Source: CAIQQQ01 sp040399685
Lineage (GTDB): Bacteria; Pseudomonadota; Alphaproteobacteria; Acetobacterales; Acetobacteraceae
DNA length: 64,000 nt
Direction of reading: 5' to 3'
NCBI GenBank assembly: GCA_040399685.1
Contig: JBBART010000024.1
Location: forward strand, 1 to 64,000
A model generated the notes under the pieces. That model saw only the letters and a list, made by a program, of their open reading frames with translations. It was not told where the DNA came from and searched no databases. Below, one piece after another: positions 44,363 through 53,027 of the stretch (the stretch's first letter is position 1; each line of letters starts with the position of its first letter). A program made the translations under genes and the position numbers.

Positions 44363-45055
44363 TCAGGCGGCCAGGGCTGCGGCAAGACCGTCGAACAGCG
44401 GCTTGCCATCGGTGCCGCCCATCAACGGATCCACAAGATCCTCGGGGTGCGGCATCAGGCCAAGCACGCGCAGATTGGATGAATAAATACCGGCGATGTT
44501 GCGCTGGGAGCCGTTGCGGTTGGCCGCCGTCGTCAGGCTGCCATCGGCCTCGGCATAGCGGAACGCCACCAGGCATTCGCCCTCAAGCCGGTCCAGCGTG
44601 TCGGCGCTGGCGAAGTAGTTGCCATCGCCATGCGCCATCGGCGCGCGGAACACCTGGCCGGGCGTGTAGTGGCCGGCATAGGCCGTGTCGCTGCGCTCGA
44701 CGCGCAGGTTGCAGTCCATGGACAGGAACCGCAGCCCGGCATTGCGCAACAGCGCACCCGGCAGCAGGCCCGCCTCGGTCAAAATCTGAAAGCCGTTGCA
44801 GACCCCCATCACATAGCCGCCGCGCTCGGCATGGGCCCGGATGGCCGGCATGATCGGGCTTTGCGCGGCCATGGCGCCGCAGCGCAGATAGTCGCCGTGG
44901 CTGAACCCGCCGGGCAGGACCACAAGGTCAATCCCGTCGAGCGAGGTCTCCTTGTGCCACACCATGCGGGGCTTGTGGCCGGTGCTCAGCTCGAGTGCGA
45001 TCGCCATGTCGCGTTCGCGGTTGATGCCGGGGAAGACGACGATGGCGGCGCGCAT
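44363..45055 (-). CDS. purQ: Phosphoribosylformylglycinamidine synthase subunit I (glutaminase)
   Basis: 230 residues of the class I glutamine amidotransferase fold. The nucleophile Cys lies in VMGVCNGFQIL, and the His/Glu pair in LMPHPED. It supplies ammonia to PurL. GGFSHGDYLR is the PurQ-type loop. It starts one base after the purS stop. Confidence 0.96.
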   Translation of the reverse strand: MRAAIVVFPGINRERDMAIALELSTGHKPRMVWHKETSLDGIDLVVLPGGFSHGDYLRCGAMAAQSPIMPAIRAHAERGGYVMGVCNGFQILTEAGLLPGALLRNAGLRFLSMDCNLRVERSDTAYAGHYTPGQVFRAPMAHGDGNYFASADTLDRLEGECLVAFRYAEADGSLTTAANRNGSQRNIAGIYSSNLRVLGLMPHPEDLVDPLMGGTDGKPLFDGLAAALAA

Positions 45056-45056
45056 A

Positions 45057-45296
45057 TCAGACGATCTCCACCTTGAAGCTCTCGATCACCATGTTGGCGA
45101 GCAAGCGACGACCCATGTCCTCGGCTGCCTTGCGGGCGGCTTCGGGGTCGTTTTCGCCCAGTTCAAGCTCAATCCGCTTGCCCACGCGCACTTCGCCCAC
45201 GCCGGCAAAGCCGAGCGTTGCCAGGGCGTGGCCAATGGCCTTCCCCTGCGGGTCCAGCACGCCGTCCTTCAGCATCACTGTCACGACAGCCTTCAT
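45057..45296 (-). CDS. purS: Phosphoribosylformylglycinamidine synthase subunit PurS
   Basis: 79 residues: VTVMLKDGVLDPQGKAIGHAL and VGKRIELEL are typical. PurS holds PurQ and PurL together and helps pass ammonia. The start overlaps the purC stop by four bases. Confidence 0.95.
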   Translation of the reverse strand: MKAVVTVMLKDGVLDPQGKAIGHALATLGFAGVGEVRVGKRIELELGENDPEAARKAAEDMGRRLLANMVIESFKVEIV

Positions 45297-46057
45297 TGCA
45301 TCGTCTCCGGGCCTTTGAGGTCACGCATGCCGGCTTCGGGCAGAATGCCCAAGCGCCGCGCCACTTCCTGATACGCTTCCTCGACACGGCCGAGGTCACG
45401 GCGAAAGCGGTCTTTGTCCATCTTCTCGTTGGTCTTGCTGTCCCACAGCCGGCAATTGTCCGGGCTGAGTTCGTCGGCCAGCACAATGCGCATATCGTCG
45501 TTCTCATACAGCCGGCCGAACTCGATCTTGAAGTCCACCAGCGTGATGCCGACGCCCAGGAACAGCCCGGTCAGGAAGTCATTTATGCGCAGCGTCAGCG
45601 CCACCATGTCGTCCATGTCCTGCGTGCCGGCCCAGCCGAATGCGGTGATGTGCTCCTCGGCCACCATCGGGTTCTGCAGCGCGTCGTTCTTGTAATAATA
45701 TTCGATGATCGAGCGGGGCAGGCGGGTGCCTTCAGGGATGCCCAGCCGTTTGGACAGGCTGCCGGCCGCCACGTTGCGCACCACCACCTCGATGGGGATG
45801 ATCTCCACTTCGCGGATCAACTGCTCACGCATGTTCAGCCGACGCACGAAATGCGTGGGCACGCCGATCTCACCCAGGCGCAGCATCAGATACTCGCTGA
45901 TGCGATTGTTCAGAACGCCCTTGCCGGTGATGGTGCCCTTCTTCTGGGAGTTGAACGCGGTCGCATCGTCCTTGAAATATTGGACAAGCGTTCCCGGCTC
46001 CGGCCCTTCGAACAGGATTTTGGCTTTACCTTCATAGAGCTGGCGGCGGCGAGCCAT
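45293..46057 (-). CDS. purC: Phosphoribosylaminoimidazole-succinocarboxamide synthase
   Basis: 254 residues from the ATG at 46057, which has GAGGG seven bases before it. It joins CAIR and aspartate with ATP. RRRQLYEGKAKILFEGPEPG starts the protein, and IEVVVRNVAAGSLSKRLG and VDFKIEFGR are ATP and substrate regions. It leads the purC-S-Q-L-bolA-grxD run. The frame open to 46162 is trimmed. Confidence 0.96.
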   Translation of the reverse strand: MARRRQLYEGKAKILFEGPEPGTLVQYFKDDATAFNSQKKGTITGKGVLNNRISEYLMLRLGEIGVPTHFVRRLNMREQLIREVEIIPIEVVVRNVAAGSLSKRLGIPEGTRLPRSIIEYYYKNDALQNPMVAEEHITAFGWAGTQDMDDMVALTLRINDFLTGLFLGVGITLVDFKIEFGRLYENDDMRIVLADELSPDNCRLWDSKTNEKMDKDRFRRDLGRVEEAYQEVARRLGILPEAGMRDLKGPETMQ

Positions 46058-46152
46058 TGGCATTCCCTCAGGGGCCGGTGGCCCCATACGCCACGCAAAG
46101 CGCGGCATCGTGCAGCACGGGCTGAAACCACCCGCGCATCTTTCGTATAGCA

Positions 46153-46176
46153 GGCGTGGCAATCAGGTGCCACGCC
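46153..46176. terminator. Hairpin between purB and purC
   Basis: Nine-base arms GGCGTGGCA (46153-46161) and TGCCACGCC (46168-46176) around ATCAGG. No T-run; it may end purB transcription weakly or form an attenuator ahead of purC. Confidence 0.55.
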
Positions 46177-46188
46177 CCCGACACATTA

Positions 46189-46239
46189 CTGAAACCCAGA
46201 CTGGACTGAAACCCAGACTGGACTGAAACTCAGACGGGA
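46189..46239. repeat. Three tandem copies of a 17-bp unit at the purB stop
   Basis: Units at 46189-46205, 46206-46222 and 46223-46239; the first two are identical and the third differs at three bases. The unit starts CTGAAACCCAGACTGGA. The last copy contains the purB stop. As 17 is not a multiple of three, expansion cannot keep frame; it lies mostly past the stop. Confidence 0.88.
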
Positions 46240-47576
46240 CCGGTCTCGCCGAACACGCGGGTGTAGATGACGTCGAGCTGGCGCAGATGCAGGCCGTAAT
46301 CCATGGCCGCATCCAGCATTTCCGGCGGCACCCGGCCGGCGACCTCAGGGTCGGCGTCCAGATTTTCGCGGAAACTGCGATTGCCCGGCTTGCCGAGCGT
46401 GGACCAGGTGGCCATCGCGTTGCGCTGCACGATCCGGTAGGCGTCCTCGCGCGAAATCCCGGCGCGGGCCAGGGCCAGCAGGATCTCACCCGAATGCACC
46501 ACACCGCCGAGGCTCTCGAGGTTGGCGGCCATCTGCTCCGGATAAACCGTCAGCTTCTCCATCATCCCCGCCAGACGCATCAGCGCGAAATCCAGCGTCA
46601 CGGTGGCGTCAGGTGCGATCGCCCGTTCCACGCTGGAATGGCTGATGTCGCGCTCGTGCCACAGCGTGACGTTCTCCAAGGCGGGCGTGACGGCGGCGCG
46701 GACGATGCGGGCGAGGCCCGTGAGGTTCTCGCTCAGCACCGGGTTGCGCTTGTGCGGCATCGCCGAGCTGCCCTTCTGGCCGGCGTGGAAGAACTCCTCC
46801 GCCTCGCGCACTTCGCTGCGCTGCAAGTGCCGAACCTCGGTGGCCATTCGCTCGACGCTCGAAGCCACCACGCCCAGCGCGCAGAAGAACGCGGCATGAC
46901 GGTCGCGCGGGATGACCTGGGTGGACACCGGCTCGCAGGCCAGGCCGAGCTTGGCGGCGACGAATTCTTCAACCTTGGGGTCCACATGGGCAAAGGTGCC
47001 CACGGCGCCGCTGAGCGCGCACACCGCGATCTCCGCCCGTGCCGCGACCAGGCGGGCGCGGTTGCGGCTGAATTCGGCGTAATGCCCCGCCAGCTTCAAC
47101 CCAAAGCTGGTCGGCTCGGCATGGATGCCGTGGCTGCGGCCAATGGTGGGGGTGTGCTTGAATTCGAACGCGCGGGCCTTCAGCGCGGCCAGCACGGCAT
47201 CGACATCGGCAATGAGAATATCCGCCGCCTGGGTGAGCTGCACCGACAGGCAGGTGTCCAGCACGTCCGAGCTGGTCAGCCCCAGATGCACGAACCGGCT
47301 GTCCTCGCCGATGCCTTCCGCCAACCAGGTAAGGAACGCAATGACGTCATGGCGCGTTTCGCGCTCGATGGCATCGATACGTTCCAAATCCTCGGCGGTG
47401 ATGTTGGCCACCTTCGCATCGCCGCGGACGCGGATGTTCTGCGCTGATTCGATCGGGATCTCGCCAAGGCTCGCCATGCCCTCGGCGGCGAGGGCCTCGA
47501 TCTCGAACCAGATGCGGAAACGGTTCTCGGGAGCCCAGATGGCAGTCATAACTGGGCGGCTGTAACGCGGAACCAT
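46230..47576 (-). CDS. purB: Adenylosuccinate lyase
   Basis: 448 residues beginning MVPRYSRPVMTAIW, the family start. It cleaves SAICAR and adenylosuccinate. The signature loop GSSAMPHKRNPVLSENL and the HAEPTSFG histidine region are intact. It sits upstream of purC with 172 bp between, so it may have its own transcript end. It diverges from the TerC-like gene. Confidence 0.97.
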   Translation of the reverse strand: MVPRYSRPVMTAIWAPENRFRIWFEIEALAAEGMASLGEIPIESAQNIRVRGDAKVANITAEDLERIDAIERETRHDVIAFLTWLAEGIGEDSRFVHLGLTSSDVLDTCLSVQLTQAADILIADVDAVLAALKARAFEFKHTPTIGRSHGIHAEPTSFGLKLAGHYAEFSRNRARLVAARAEIAVCALSGAVGTFAHVDPKVEEFVAAKLGLACEPVSTQVIPRDRHAAFFCALGVVASSVERMATEVRHLQRSEVREAEEFFHAGQKGSSAMPHKRNPVLSENLTGLARIVRAAVTPALENVTLWHERDISHSSVERAIAPDATVTLDFALMRLAGMMEKLTVYPEQMAANLESLGGVVHSGEILLALARAGISREDAYRIVQRNAMATWSTLGKPGNRSFRENLDADPEVAGRVPPEMLDAAMDYGLHLRQLDVIYTRVFGETGPV

Positions 47577-47584
47577 TGGTCGAA

Positions 47585-47622
47585 TACCCCGGTATCATGC
47601 TTCATAAATGGTCCTGGGACCA
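47585..47622. promoter_or_regulatory. Two palindromes in the purB/terC divergent region
   Basis: TACCCCGGTA at 47585-47594 and TGGTCCTGGGACCA at 47609-47622 lie between divergent starts. They could be operator half-sites for a shared regulator. No known consensus was recognised. Confidence 0.35.
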
Positions 47623-47676
47623 CACTTCCCGAAATCTCTAGGCCCCTGGCTCCGGGCTCGCAACTGAGGATGCCGA

Positions 47677-48297
47677 ATGTTCGACCCCGCGTTTATGCAA
47701 GAGCTGACAGCCCTGGCCCAGGTGCTGCTGGTGGATATCACCCTGGCCGGCGACAATGCGGTGGTGGTGGGCCTGGCTGTGGCCGGCCTGCCGGCGCATC
47801 AGAAGCGGCCTGCCATCATTGTGGGAATCGGCGCCGCCACGGTTTTGCGCATCGCCCTTGGCGCCGTCACGCTGCAATTGCTGGCCATCGTGGGCCTGCT
47901 GCTGGCCGGCGGATTACTGCTGCTGTGGGTGGCCTACAAAATGTATCGCGAACTGCGCACCAGCAGCGCGCATGCCCTTGATGCCGCCAAGCCCAAAACA
48001 TTGCGCCAGGCCATGATCCAGATCGTTCTGGCTGATCTGTCCATGAGCTTGGACAACGTGCTGGCCGTGGCGGGGGCAGCGAACGGTCACACCTGGGTGC
48101 TGGTCGTGGGCCTGGCGTTCTCGGTGGTGCTGATGGGCCTGGCCGCCACCTTCATCGCCAAATTGCTGGAAAAACATCGCTGGATCGCCTGGGTAGGGTT
48201 GCTCATCGTGCTCTACATCGCGCTCAAGCTGATCTGGGAAGGTGGGCATGACGTGTGGGCAAACTGGCCCTGGCTGAGGGCGTTTGTGGCGCAATGA
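47677..48297 (+). CDS. TerC/YjbE family integral membrane protein
   Basis: 206 residues with about six helices. The paired acidic motifs DITLAGDNAVVVGLA and DLSMSLDNVLAVAGAA match the TerC/YjbE family, whose members export Mn2+ or aid metal loading of secreted proteins. Metal specificity is not fixed by sequence. No yybP-ykoY riboswitch was seen in the short upstream region. It converges on radC with a six-base gap. Confidence 0.88.
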   Translation: MFDPAFMQELTALAQVLLVDITLAGDNAVVVGLAVAGLPAHQKRPAIIVGIGAATVLRIALGAVTLQLLAIVGLLLAGGLLLLWVAYKMYRELRTSSAHALDAAKPKTLRQAMIQIVLADLSMSLDNVLAVAGAANGHTWVLVVGLAFSVVLMGLAATFIAKLLEKHRWIAWVGLLIVLYIALKLIWEGGHDVWANWPWLRAFVAQ

Positions 48298-48303
48298 CCG
48301 AAC

Positions 48304-49035
48304 CTACAGCAGCCCCTCGCGCCGAAAGCTGCGCCAGCGGCCGTTGCCGACGATCACATGGTCGTGCAGCACGATCGACAGCGCCTGTGCGGCGGCCCGG
48401 ATCTTCTTCGTCATGTCGATATCGGCACGCGAGGGAGTAGGGTCGCCGCTGGGGTGGTTGTGGACGAGGATGATGGCGGTGGCGTGCCATTCCAGCGCCC
48501 GGCGCACCACCTCGCGCGGGTAGACCGGCGTGTGGTTGACGGTGCCTTGGCCCTGCGCCTCGTCTGCCAGCAACCGGTTGCGGGCGTCCAGGAACAGCAC
48601 GCGGAATTGCTCGATGCGCTCACGGGCCATCACTGCGTTGAGGTATTCCATCAGCCGGTCCCAATTGGCCAGCACCGGTTGGCCCAGCACCTCGGCCCGC
48701 GACAGCCGGAGGGCTGCGGCCTGCACGGTTTTAAGGGCCGCCGCCCCGGCCTCGCCCACGCCGTCCACACTGCGCAATTCGCGCGATGACGCGGTGATGG
48801 CGGCGGCGTAGCTCCCGAAACGGGCAATCAGCGCCCGCGCGATCGATTTGGTGTCCCGGCGCGGCAAGGCCAGAAACAACACCATTTCCAGCAACTCGTG
48901 ATCGGCCAGTGAATCAGGCCCGGCGCCCAGAAGGCGGACCCGCATGCGCTGGCGGTGCCCTGCGGCACTCATGGGAGAGGGCGGCGCATCCAGCACGAAG
49001 GTCTGTTCGGCAAAACCTGATTTCTTGGCGCTCAT
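48304..49035 (-). CDS. radC: RadC family JAMM-domain protein
   Basis: 243 residues. A helix-hairpin-helix part (LRSVDGVGEAGAAALKTVQAA) precedes a JAB/MPN domain with the metal motif HNHPSGDPTPSRAD. Despite the name, a role in DNA repair is doubtful in well-studied species. It follows the thioesterase gene by 61 bp in the same direction. Confidence 0.93.
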   Translation of the reverse strand: MSAKKSGFAEQTFVLDAPPSPMSAAGHRQRMRVRLLGAGPDSLADHELLEMVLFLALPRRDTKSIARALIARFGSYAAAITASSRELRSVDGVGEAGAAALKTVQAAALRLSRAEVLGQPVLANWDRLMEYLNAVMARERIEQFRVLFLDARNRLLADEAQGQGTVNHTPVYPREVVRRALEWHATAIILVHNHPSGDPTPSRADIDMTKKIRAAAQALSIVLHDHVIVGNGRWRSFRREGLL

Positions 49036-49096
49036 AAAGACATGACACCATATCGCGTGCGGATTGCCGGTATCGCAGCGTTAAACCAGCGTCAAA

Positions 49097-49507
49097 TCAC
49101 GTGAATTCCGGATCAAGCCATCGTGCGAAGTCGGCCTTCCAGCCGTCCTCAAGCGGCACCGCCCGGCGGGTTTCGGTGTCGATCACGGCCAGCACCGACA
49201 GCGCCCGCGAGCAGAGCACGCCGCCCACCACCAAACGCTGCCGCATGTGAAACGACTTGGTGCCGATCCGGTGAATGACCGATTCAACCGACACATCGCC
49301 CGGCCAGTTCATCTCCCGCAGGAAATCGATCTCCAGCCGCGCGATCACCACTGCACGCCCGGCCGAAGGCGCCAATGACCCGGCCTGCTCCAGCATTTCC
49401 GCCCGCCCGGCCTCATACATCACCGCGTAGACGGCGTTGTTGATGTGGCCAAGACGGTCGGTGTCGCAGAAGCGCAGCGGTTGTGACGTGATGAAGGGCT
49501 GCCCCAT
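49097..49507 (-). CDS. Acyl-CoA thioesterase, 4-hydroxybenzoyl-CoA thioesterase type
   Basis: 136 residues of the hotdog fold. RFCDTDRLGHINNAVYAVMYE contains the catalytic Asp/His region, and IGTKSFHMRQRL follows. The natural acyl-CoA substrate is unknown. Its ATG shares a base with the map stop (TGATG), so it is translated with map. Confidence 0.88.
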   Translation of the reverse strand: MGQPFITSQPLRFCDTDRLGHINNAVYAVMYEAGRAEMLEQAGSLAPSAGRAVVIARLEIDFLREMNWPGDVSVESVIHRIGTKSFHMRQRLVVGGVLCSRALSVLAVIDTETRRAVPLEDGWKADFARWLDPEFT

Positions 49508-50310
49508 CAGACGGGGTAAGGCGGTTTGAACAACCCGGCCGGCGAGAGCGTGAACACTTCCACGCCGGTCTCCGTCACGCCGACCATGTGCTCGAACTGG
49601 GCGGACAGGCTGCGATCGCGCGTCACCGCCGTCCAGCCGTCATCCAGCACTTTCACCTCGGGCCGGCCCGCGTTCACCATCGGCTCGATGGTGAAGAACA
49701 TGCCCGGCTTCAGTGTCGGGCCTTCGCCGGGCTTGCCGTAATGCAGGATGTTCGGCGGCGCATGGAAGGTGCGGCCGATGCCGTGGCCGCAGAAATCACG
49801 CACCACGCTGAGCCGCAATGGCTCGACATACGCCTGAATCGCGTGGCCGATATCGCCCAGCGTGGCGCCCGGCTTCACCGCCGCCACGCCACGCATCAGG
49901 CTTTCATGCGTGGCGTCGATCAGGTTGCGCGCCTTGGTCGAAGGCGGGCCGGCGCAATACATCCGGCTGCTGTCGCCGTGCCAGCCATCCAGGATCACCG
50001 TCACGTCGATGTTCACAATGTCGCCCGACACCAGCACCCGGTCGCCTGGAATGCCATGGCAGACCACGTGATTGATCGAGATGCACACCGATTTCGGATA
50101 GCCGCGATAGTTCAGCGGCGCCGGAACAGCGCCATGCGCAAGGATGAAATCATGGCACAACACGTCCAGCGACTGGGTGGTGACACCTGGCTGCACGTAA
50201 GGGGTGATCATGTCCAAAGCCTCCGCCGCCAAGCGGCCAGCGGCGCGCATGGGGGCGAAATCTTCTGGCGCGTGGAGAATAATCCGTCGGGATTCGGCGC
50301 TGCCGTCCAT
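49507..50310 (-). CDS. map: Type I methionine aminopeptidase
   Basis: 267 residues from the ATG at 50310, with GGTGGAG seven bases before it; the frame open to 50349 is rejected. It removes initiator Met from nascent proteins. Metal ligands lie in NIDVTVILDGWHGDSSRMY, FCGHGIGRTFH, FTIEPMV and FEHMVGVTETGVEVF. Family length is normal. Confidence 0.96.
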   Translation of the reverse strand: MDGSAESRRIILHAPEDFAPMRAAGRLAAEALDMITPYVQPGVTTQSLDVLCHDFILAHGAVPAPLNYRGYPKSVCISINHVVCHGIPGDRVLVSGDIVNIDVTVILDGWHGDSSRMYCAGPPSTKARNLIDATHESLMRGVAAVKPGATLGDIGHAIQAYVEPLRLSVVRDFCGHGIGRTFHAPPNILHYGKPGEGPTLKPGMFFTIEPMVNAGRPEVKVLDDGWTAVTRDRSLSAQFEHMVGVTETGVEVFTLSPAGLFKPPYPV

Positions 50311-50420
50311 CTTGAAGCTCCACCGGCGCTGCTTGCAACTGCCGGCCAATTACGAGGTCATATGTCTTCTATAGATGCGCATGCAGGCGGCGCAGTGCAA
50401 GCGCGTCCCCCGATTGGCAG

Positions 50421-51176
50421 CTACTCGCCGGTCTTAAAGCCGCGTTTCGTGAAGATGGCGGTGGCGGCCGGCGTGGCCAGAAACGCCATGAAAGCCCGGG
50501 CTTCGGGGCTGTCGCCGCTGCGGGAGACGGCGAACGGATAGGCCACCGGCGTGTGGCTCTCGGCCGGGAAGGTGGCGACGATGGCGACTTGCGGTGCGAT
50601 CGCCGCGTCCGTCGCATAGACGATGCCCAGCGGCGCCTCATGGCGCTCGACCAACAGCAGGGCGCTGCGCACCGAGTCGCTGATGGCGAGGTGGGTCTGC
50701 ACGCTTCCCCACAGGCCCAGCCGGGTCAGCGCCTCCTTGGCATAGATCCCGGCCGGCACATTGCCCGGGTCGCCCACCGCGATCCGTCCGTCTGGCCCCA
50801 GCAACGCGGCAAGGTCCAGCGCGGGAGAGATCGTGACGGGGTGAGCCACATCCCGCGGCATCACCAGCACCAGCGTGTTGCCCAGCAGCGTGCGGCGGGT
50901 GTCCGGCACGATCAGGTTGCGGGTCTGCGCCCAGTCCATCCATAGCATATCGGCCGAGGCGAACACCGAAGCCGGGGCCCCCTGTTCCAGTTGGCGGGCG
51001 AGGGTGGAACTGGCGGCGAAGTTGAACCGCAGTTTCGCGCCGCCCGTTGCCTCCCAGACCGGGGCGATGTCCTTCATCGCATCCGTCAGGCTCGCAGCGG
51101 CGAACACCACCAGATCAGCCGCACGGGCGGCGTGGGACAGGCCAAGGACCAGCAAGGCAACAAGCAGGCGTTTCAT
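50421..51176 (-). CDS. modA: Molybdate ABC transporter substrate-binding protein
   Basis: 251 residues with a signal peptide (MKRLLVALLVLGLSHAARA). VVFAAASLTDAMKDI and FNFAASSTLARQLEQGAPASVF are the ModA-type oxyanion sites. It should bind molybdate or tungstate in the periplasm. modB and modC are not adjacent, so it is an orphan here. It begins 10 bp after the hydroxyacid dehydrogenase stop. Confidence 0.92.
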   Translation of the reverse strand: MKRLLVALLVLGLSHAARAADLVVFAAASLTDAMKDIAPVWEATGGAKLRFNFAASSTLARQLEQGAPASVFASADMLWMDWAQTRNLIVPDTRRTLLGNTLVLVMPRDVAHPVTISPALDLAALLGPDGRIAVGDPGNVPAGIYAKEALTRLGLWGSVQTHLAISDSVRSALLLVERHEAPLGIVYATDAAIAPQVAIVATFPAESHTPVAYPFAVSRSGDSPEARAFMAFLATPAATAIFTKRGFKTGE

Positions 51177-51186
51177 TGTGCAGGCC

Positions 51187-52095
51187 TTATTTGGCAACGC
51201 TGGCGGCGATATCCAGCGCGCGACGGATCAGGGTTTCATTGGCTTCCGGCGTGCGGAACGCGCTGTGGGCGGATAGGGTGACGTTGTCCAGCGTTGTCAG
51301 CACATGCGGCACCGGCAGCGGTTCCACGTCGAACACATCCAGCGCCGCGTGGCCGATATGGCCCGATTGCAGCGCCGCCACCATCGCCGCTTCATCCACC
51401 ACGGCACCGCGCGCGGTGTTGACCAGCATCACTCCCGGTCGCATCGCGGCGATCCGCTCGGCCGATAGGAATCCGCGTGTGTCGTCGTTCAGCAGCAGGT
51501 GAAGGCTGACCACATGGCTCTCGGCCAGCAGTGTCTCCAGCGGCACGAATTCCACGCCCGGTGCTGTCTTGGGCGTGCGGTTCCAGGCCAGAACCTGCAT
51601 GCCCGACCCGCCGGCGATGCGCGCCACTTCGGCAGCAATCCCGCCAAAGCCGATCAGACCGATGGTCTTGCCGGTCAGCTGCATGCCCTCGCTGCGCAAC
51701 CATTGCCCGGCGCGCATGCCCCGATCCATGAACGACAGGCCACGGGCGGCGGCCCACATCAGGGCGATGGCGTGCTCGGCCACGGCGATGTCGCCATAGC
51801 CCTTGATGATGTGCACGGTGATGCCGAGGGCTGCCAGCTCCTCCGGGTTCATATAGCTCCGGGCACCGGTGCCCAAAAAGATGACGTGCTTGAGCTGTGG
51901 GCATTTGGCCAGCGTGGCCGTCGGGAGCGTGGTGTGGTCGTCGAGAATGAAATCGTAGCCCTGCAGCAGGTCGGCCAATTTATCCTGGTCGATATCCTCC
52001 TGGAGGTTCACCTCCATCGCCGGATCGCTGTCCGTGCGCATCTTATGGAAAATGTCCGCCAAGGCCCCATTGGCGTCGAGAAACAAACCGCGCAT
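51187..52095 (-). CDS. D-isomer-specific 2-hydroxyacid dehydrogenase
   Basis: 302 residues. The NAD-binding motif is GLIGFGGIAAEVA. The catalytic Arg, Glu and His lie in VNTARGAVVDE, LDVFDVEPLP and SAHSAFRTPE. The substrate is not predictable and it is not a full SerA, having no ACT domain. It probably shares a transcript with modA. Confidence 0.9.
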   Translation of the reverse strand: MRGLFLDANGALADIFHKMRTDSDPAMEVNLQEDIDQDKLADLLQGYDFILDDHTTLPTATLAKCPQLKHVIFLGTGARSYMNPEELAALGITVHIIKGYGDIAVAEHAIALMWAAARGLSFMDRGMRAGQWLRSEGMQLTGKTIGLIGFGGIAAEVARIAGGSGMQVLAWNRTPKTAPGVEFVPLETLLAESHVVSLHLLLNDDTRGFLSAERIAAMRPGVMLVNTARGAVVDEAAMVAALQSGHIGHAALDVFDVEPLPVPHVLTTLDNVTLSAHSAFRTPEANETLIRRALDIAASVAK

Positions 52096-52226
52096 GCATC
52101 ATCTCCTGCAACTGCGGAAAGTGTGTGCCCGCGTCACGCTGTTCGCAATGGGGCGCGGTGCTGCTCGGGCGCGTTGACGTGCCGCCTGGGCTTGAAGCCC
52201 GGCTGGGCTTGCAGCATGGTCCGCTC

Positions 52227-53009
52227 ATGCGCATCACCCTGGCTATCGCCCTCTGCCTGTGCCTCCCGGCGCTGCCGATTATGGCGGCCAAGCCGCCGCC
52301 GTTGGGCGCGGATGAAAGCCCGTCCGGCAAGCCCGCGCCGGCCAACCCGGCCCTGCGCGCCCCGCCCGAGGGCCGCGTCAACGCCACAGGCTCCGGCTTT
52401 ATCGTGGGCGACGGCAAGATTTTGACCAACAGCCACGTGGTCGATGGCTGCACCCGCCTGGCCGCCCGCAACGCCGTCGGCCAGCGCGTGGCTGCCCAGA
52501 TTGTGGCCACCGATGCGCGCCGCGACCTCGCTTTGCTCAGCGTGCCGCACGGCTTCGGCCCGGCTTTGGTGTTTCGCGACAGCCCGGCGGTGCGGATCGG
52601 CGATCCGGTTGTCACCTATGGTTTCCCGCTCACCGGCGTGCTGTCCTCCGGCCCCACGCTGACCACCGGCGACATCAGCGCCATGGCCGGCCTGCGCGAC
52701 AATCCGCTGCATTTCACCATCTCGGCCCCGGTGCAGCCCGGCAATTCCGGCGGACCGCTTCTGGATGCGCAAGGCCATGTGGTGGGTGTTGTGGTGGCCA
52801 AGCTGAACGCGCTGTCGATCGCCAAGATGACCGGCGGCGACATTCCGCAGAACGTCAATTTCGCCATCAAGGGCCCGGAAGCGGCGGCGTTCCTGGCCGG
52901 TCGCGGCAGCCCGGTGCAGCACGCGCCCAGCGTTGGCGCCGAACTGCGCCCGGCCGCGATTGGCGAGCGCGTCAACGCGTCCGTCGTGTTCATCCAGTGC
53001 TATCGATAG
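52227..53009 (+). CDS. Exported S1C-type serine protease without PDZ domain
   Basis: 260 residues with a signal peptide from the ATG at 52227 (MRITLAIALCLCLPALPIMA). The triad is His in ILTNSHVVDG, Asp in DARRDLALL, and Ser in PGNSGGPLL. It is a trypsin-like DegP relative that lacks a PDZ domain, so substrate selection must differ from DegP. It ends 18 bp before the PBP1A gene, suggesting a joint envelope role. Confidence 0.88.
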   Translation: MRITLAIALCLCLPALPIMAAKPPPLGADESPSGKPAPANPALRAPPEGRVNATGSGFIVGDGKILTNSHVVDGCTRLAARNAVGQRVAAQIVATDARRDLALLSVPHGFGPALVFRDSPAVRIGDPVVTYGFPLTGVLSSGPTLTTGDISAMAGLRDNPLHFTISAPVQPGNSGGPLLDAQGHVVGVVVAKLNALSIAKMTGGDIPQNVNFAIKGPEAAAFLAGRGSPVQHAPSVGAELRPAAIGERVNASVVFIQCYR

Positions 53010-53027
53010 TGCTGGGATAGTCGCAGC

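Noticed and set aside
46189..46239. Possible CRISPR array
   Set aside because: The 17-bp units are directly adjacent with no spacers, and there are no cas genes.
47577..47676. yybP-ykoY manganese riboswitch upstream of the TerC-like gene
   Set aside because: The 100-bp space is short and lacks the conserved riboswitch loops.
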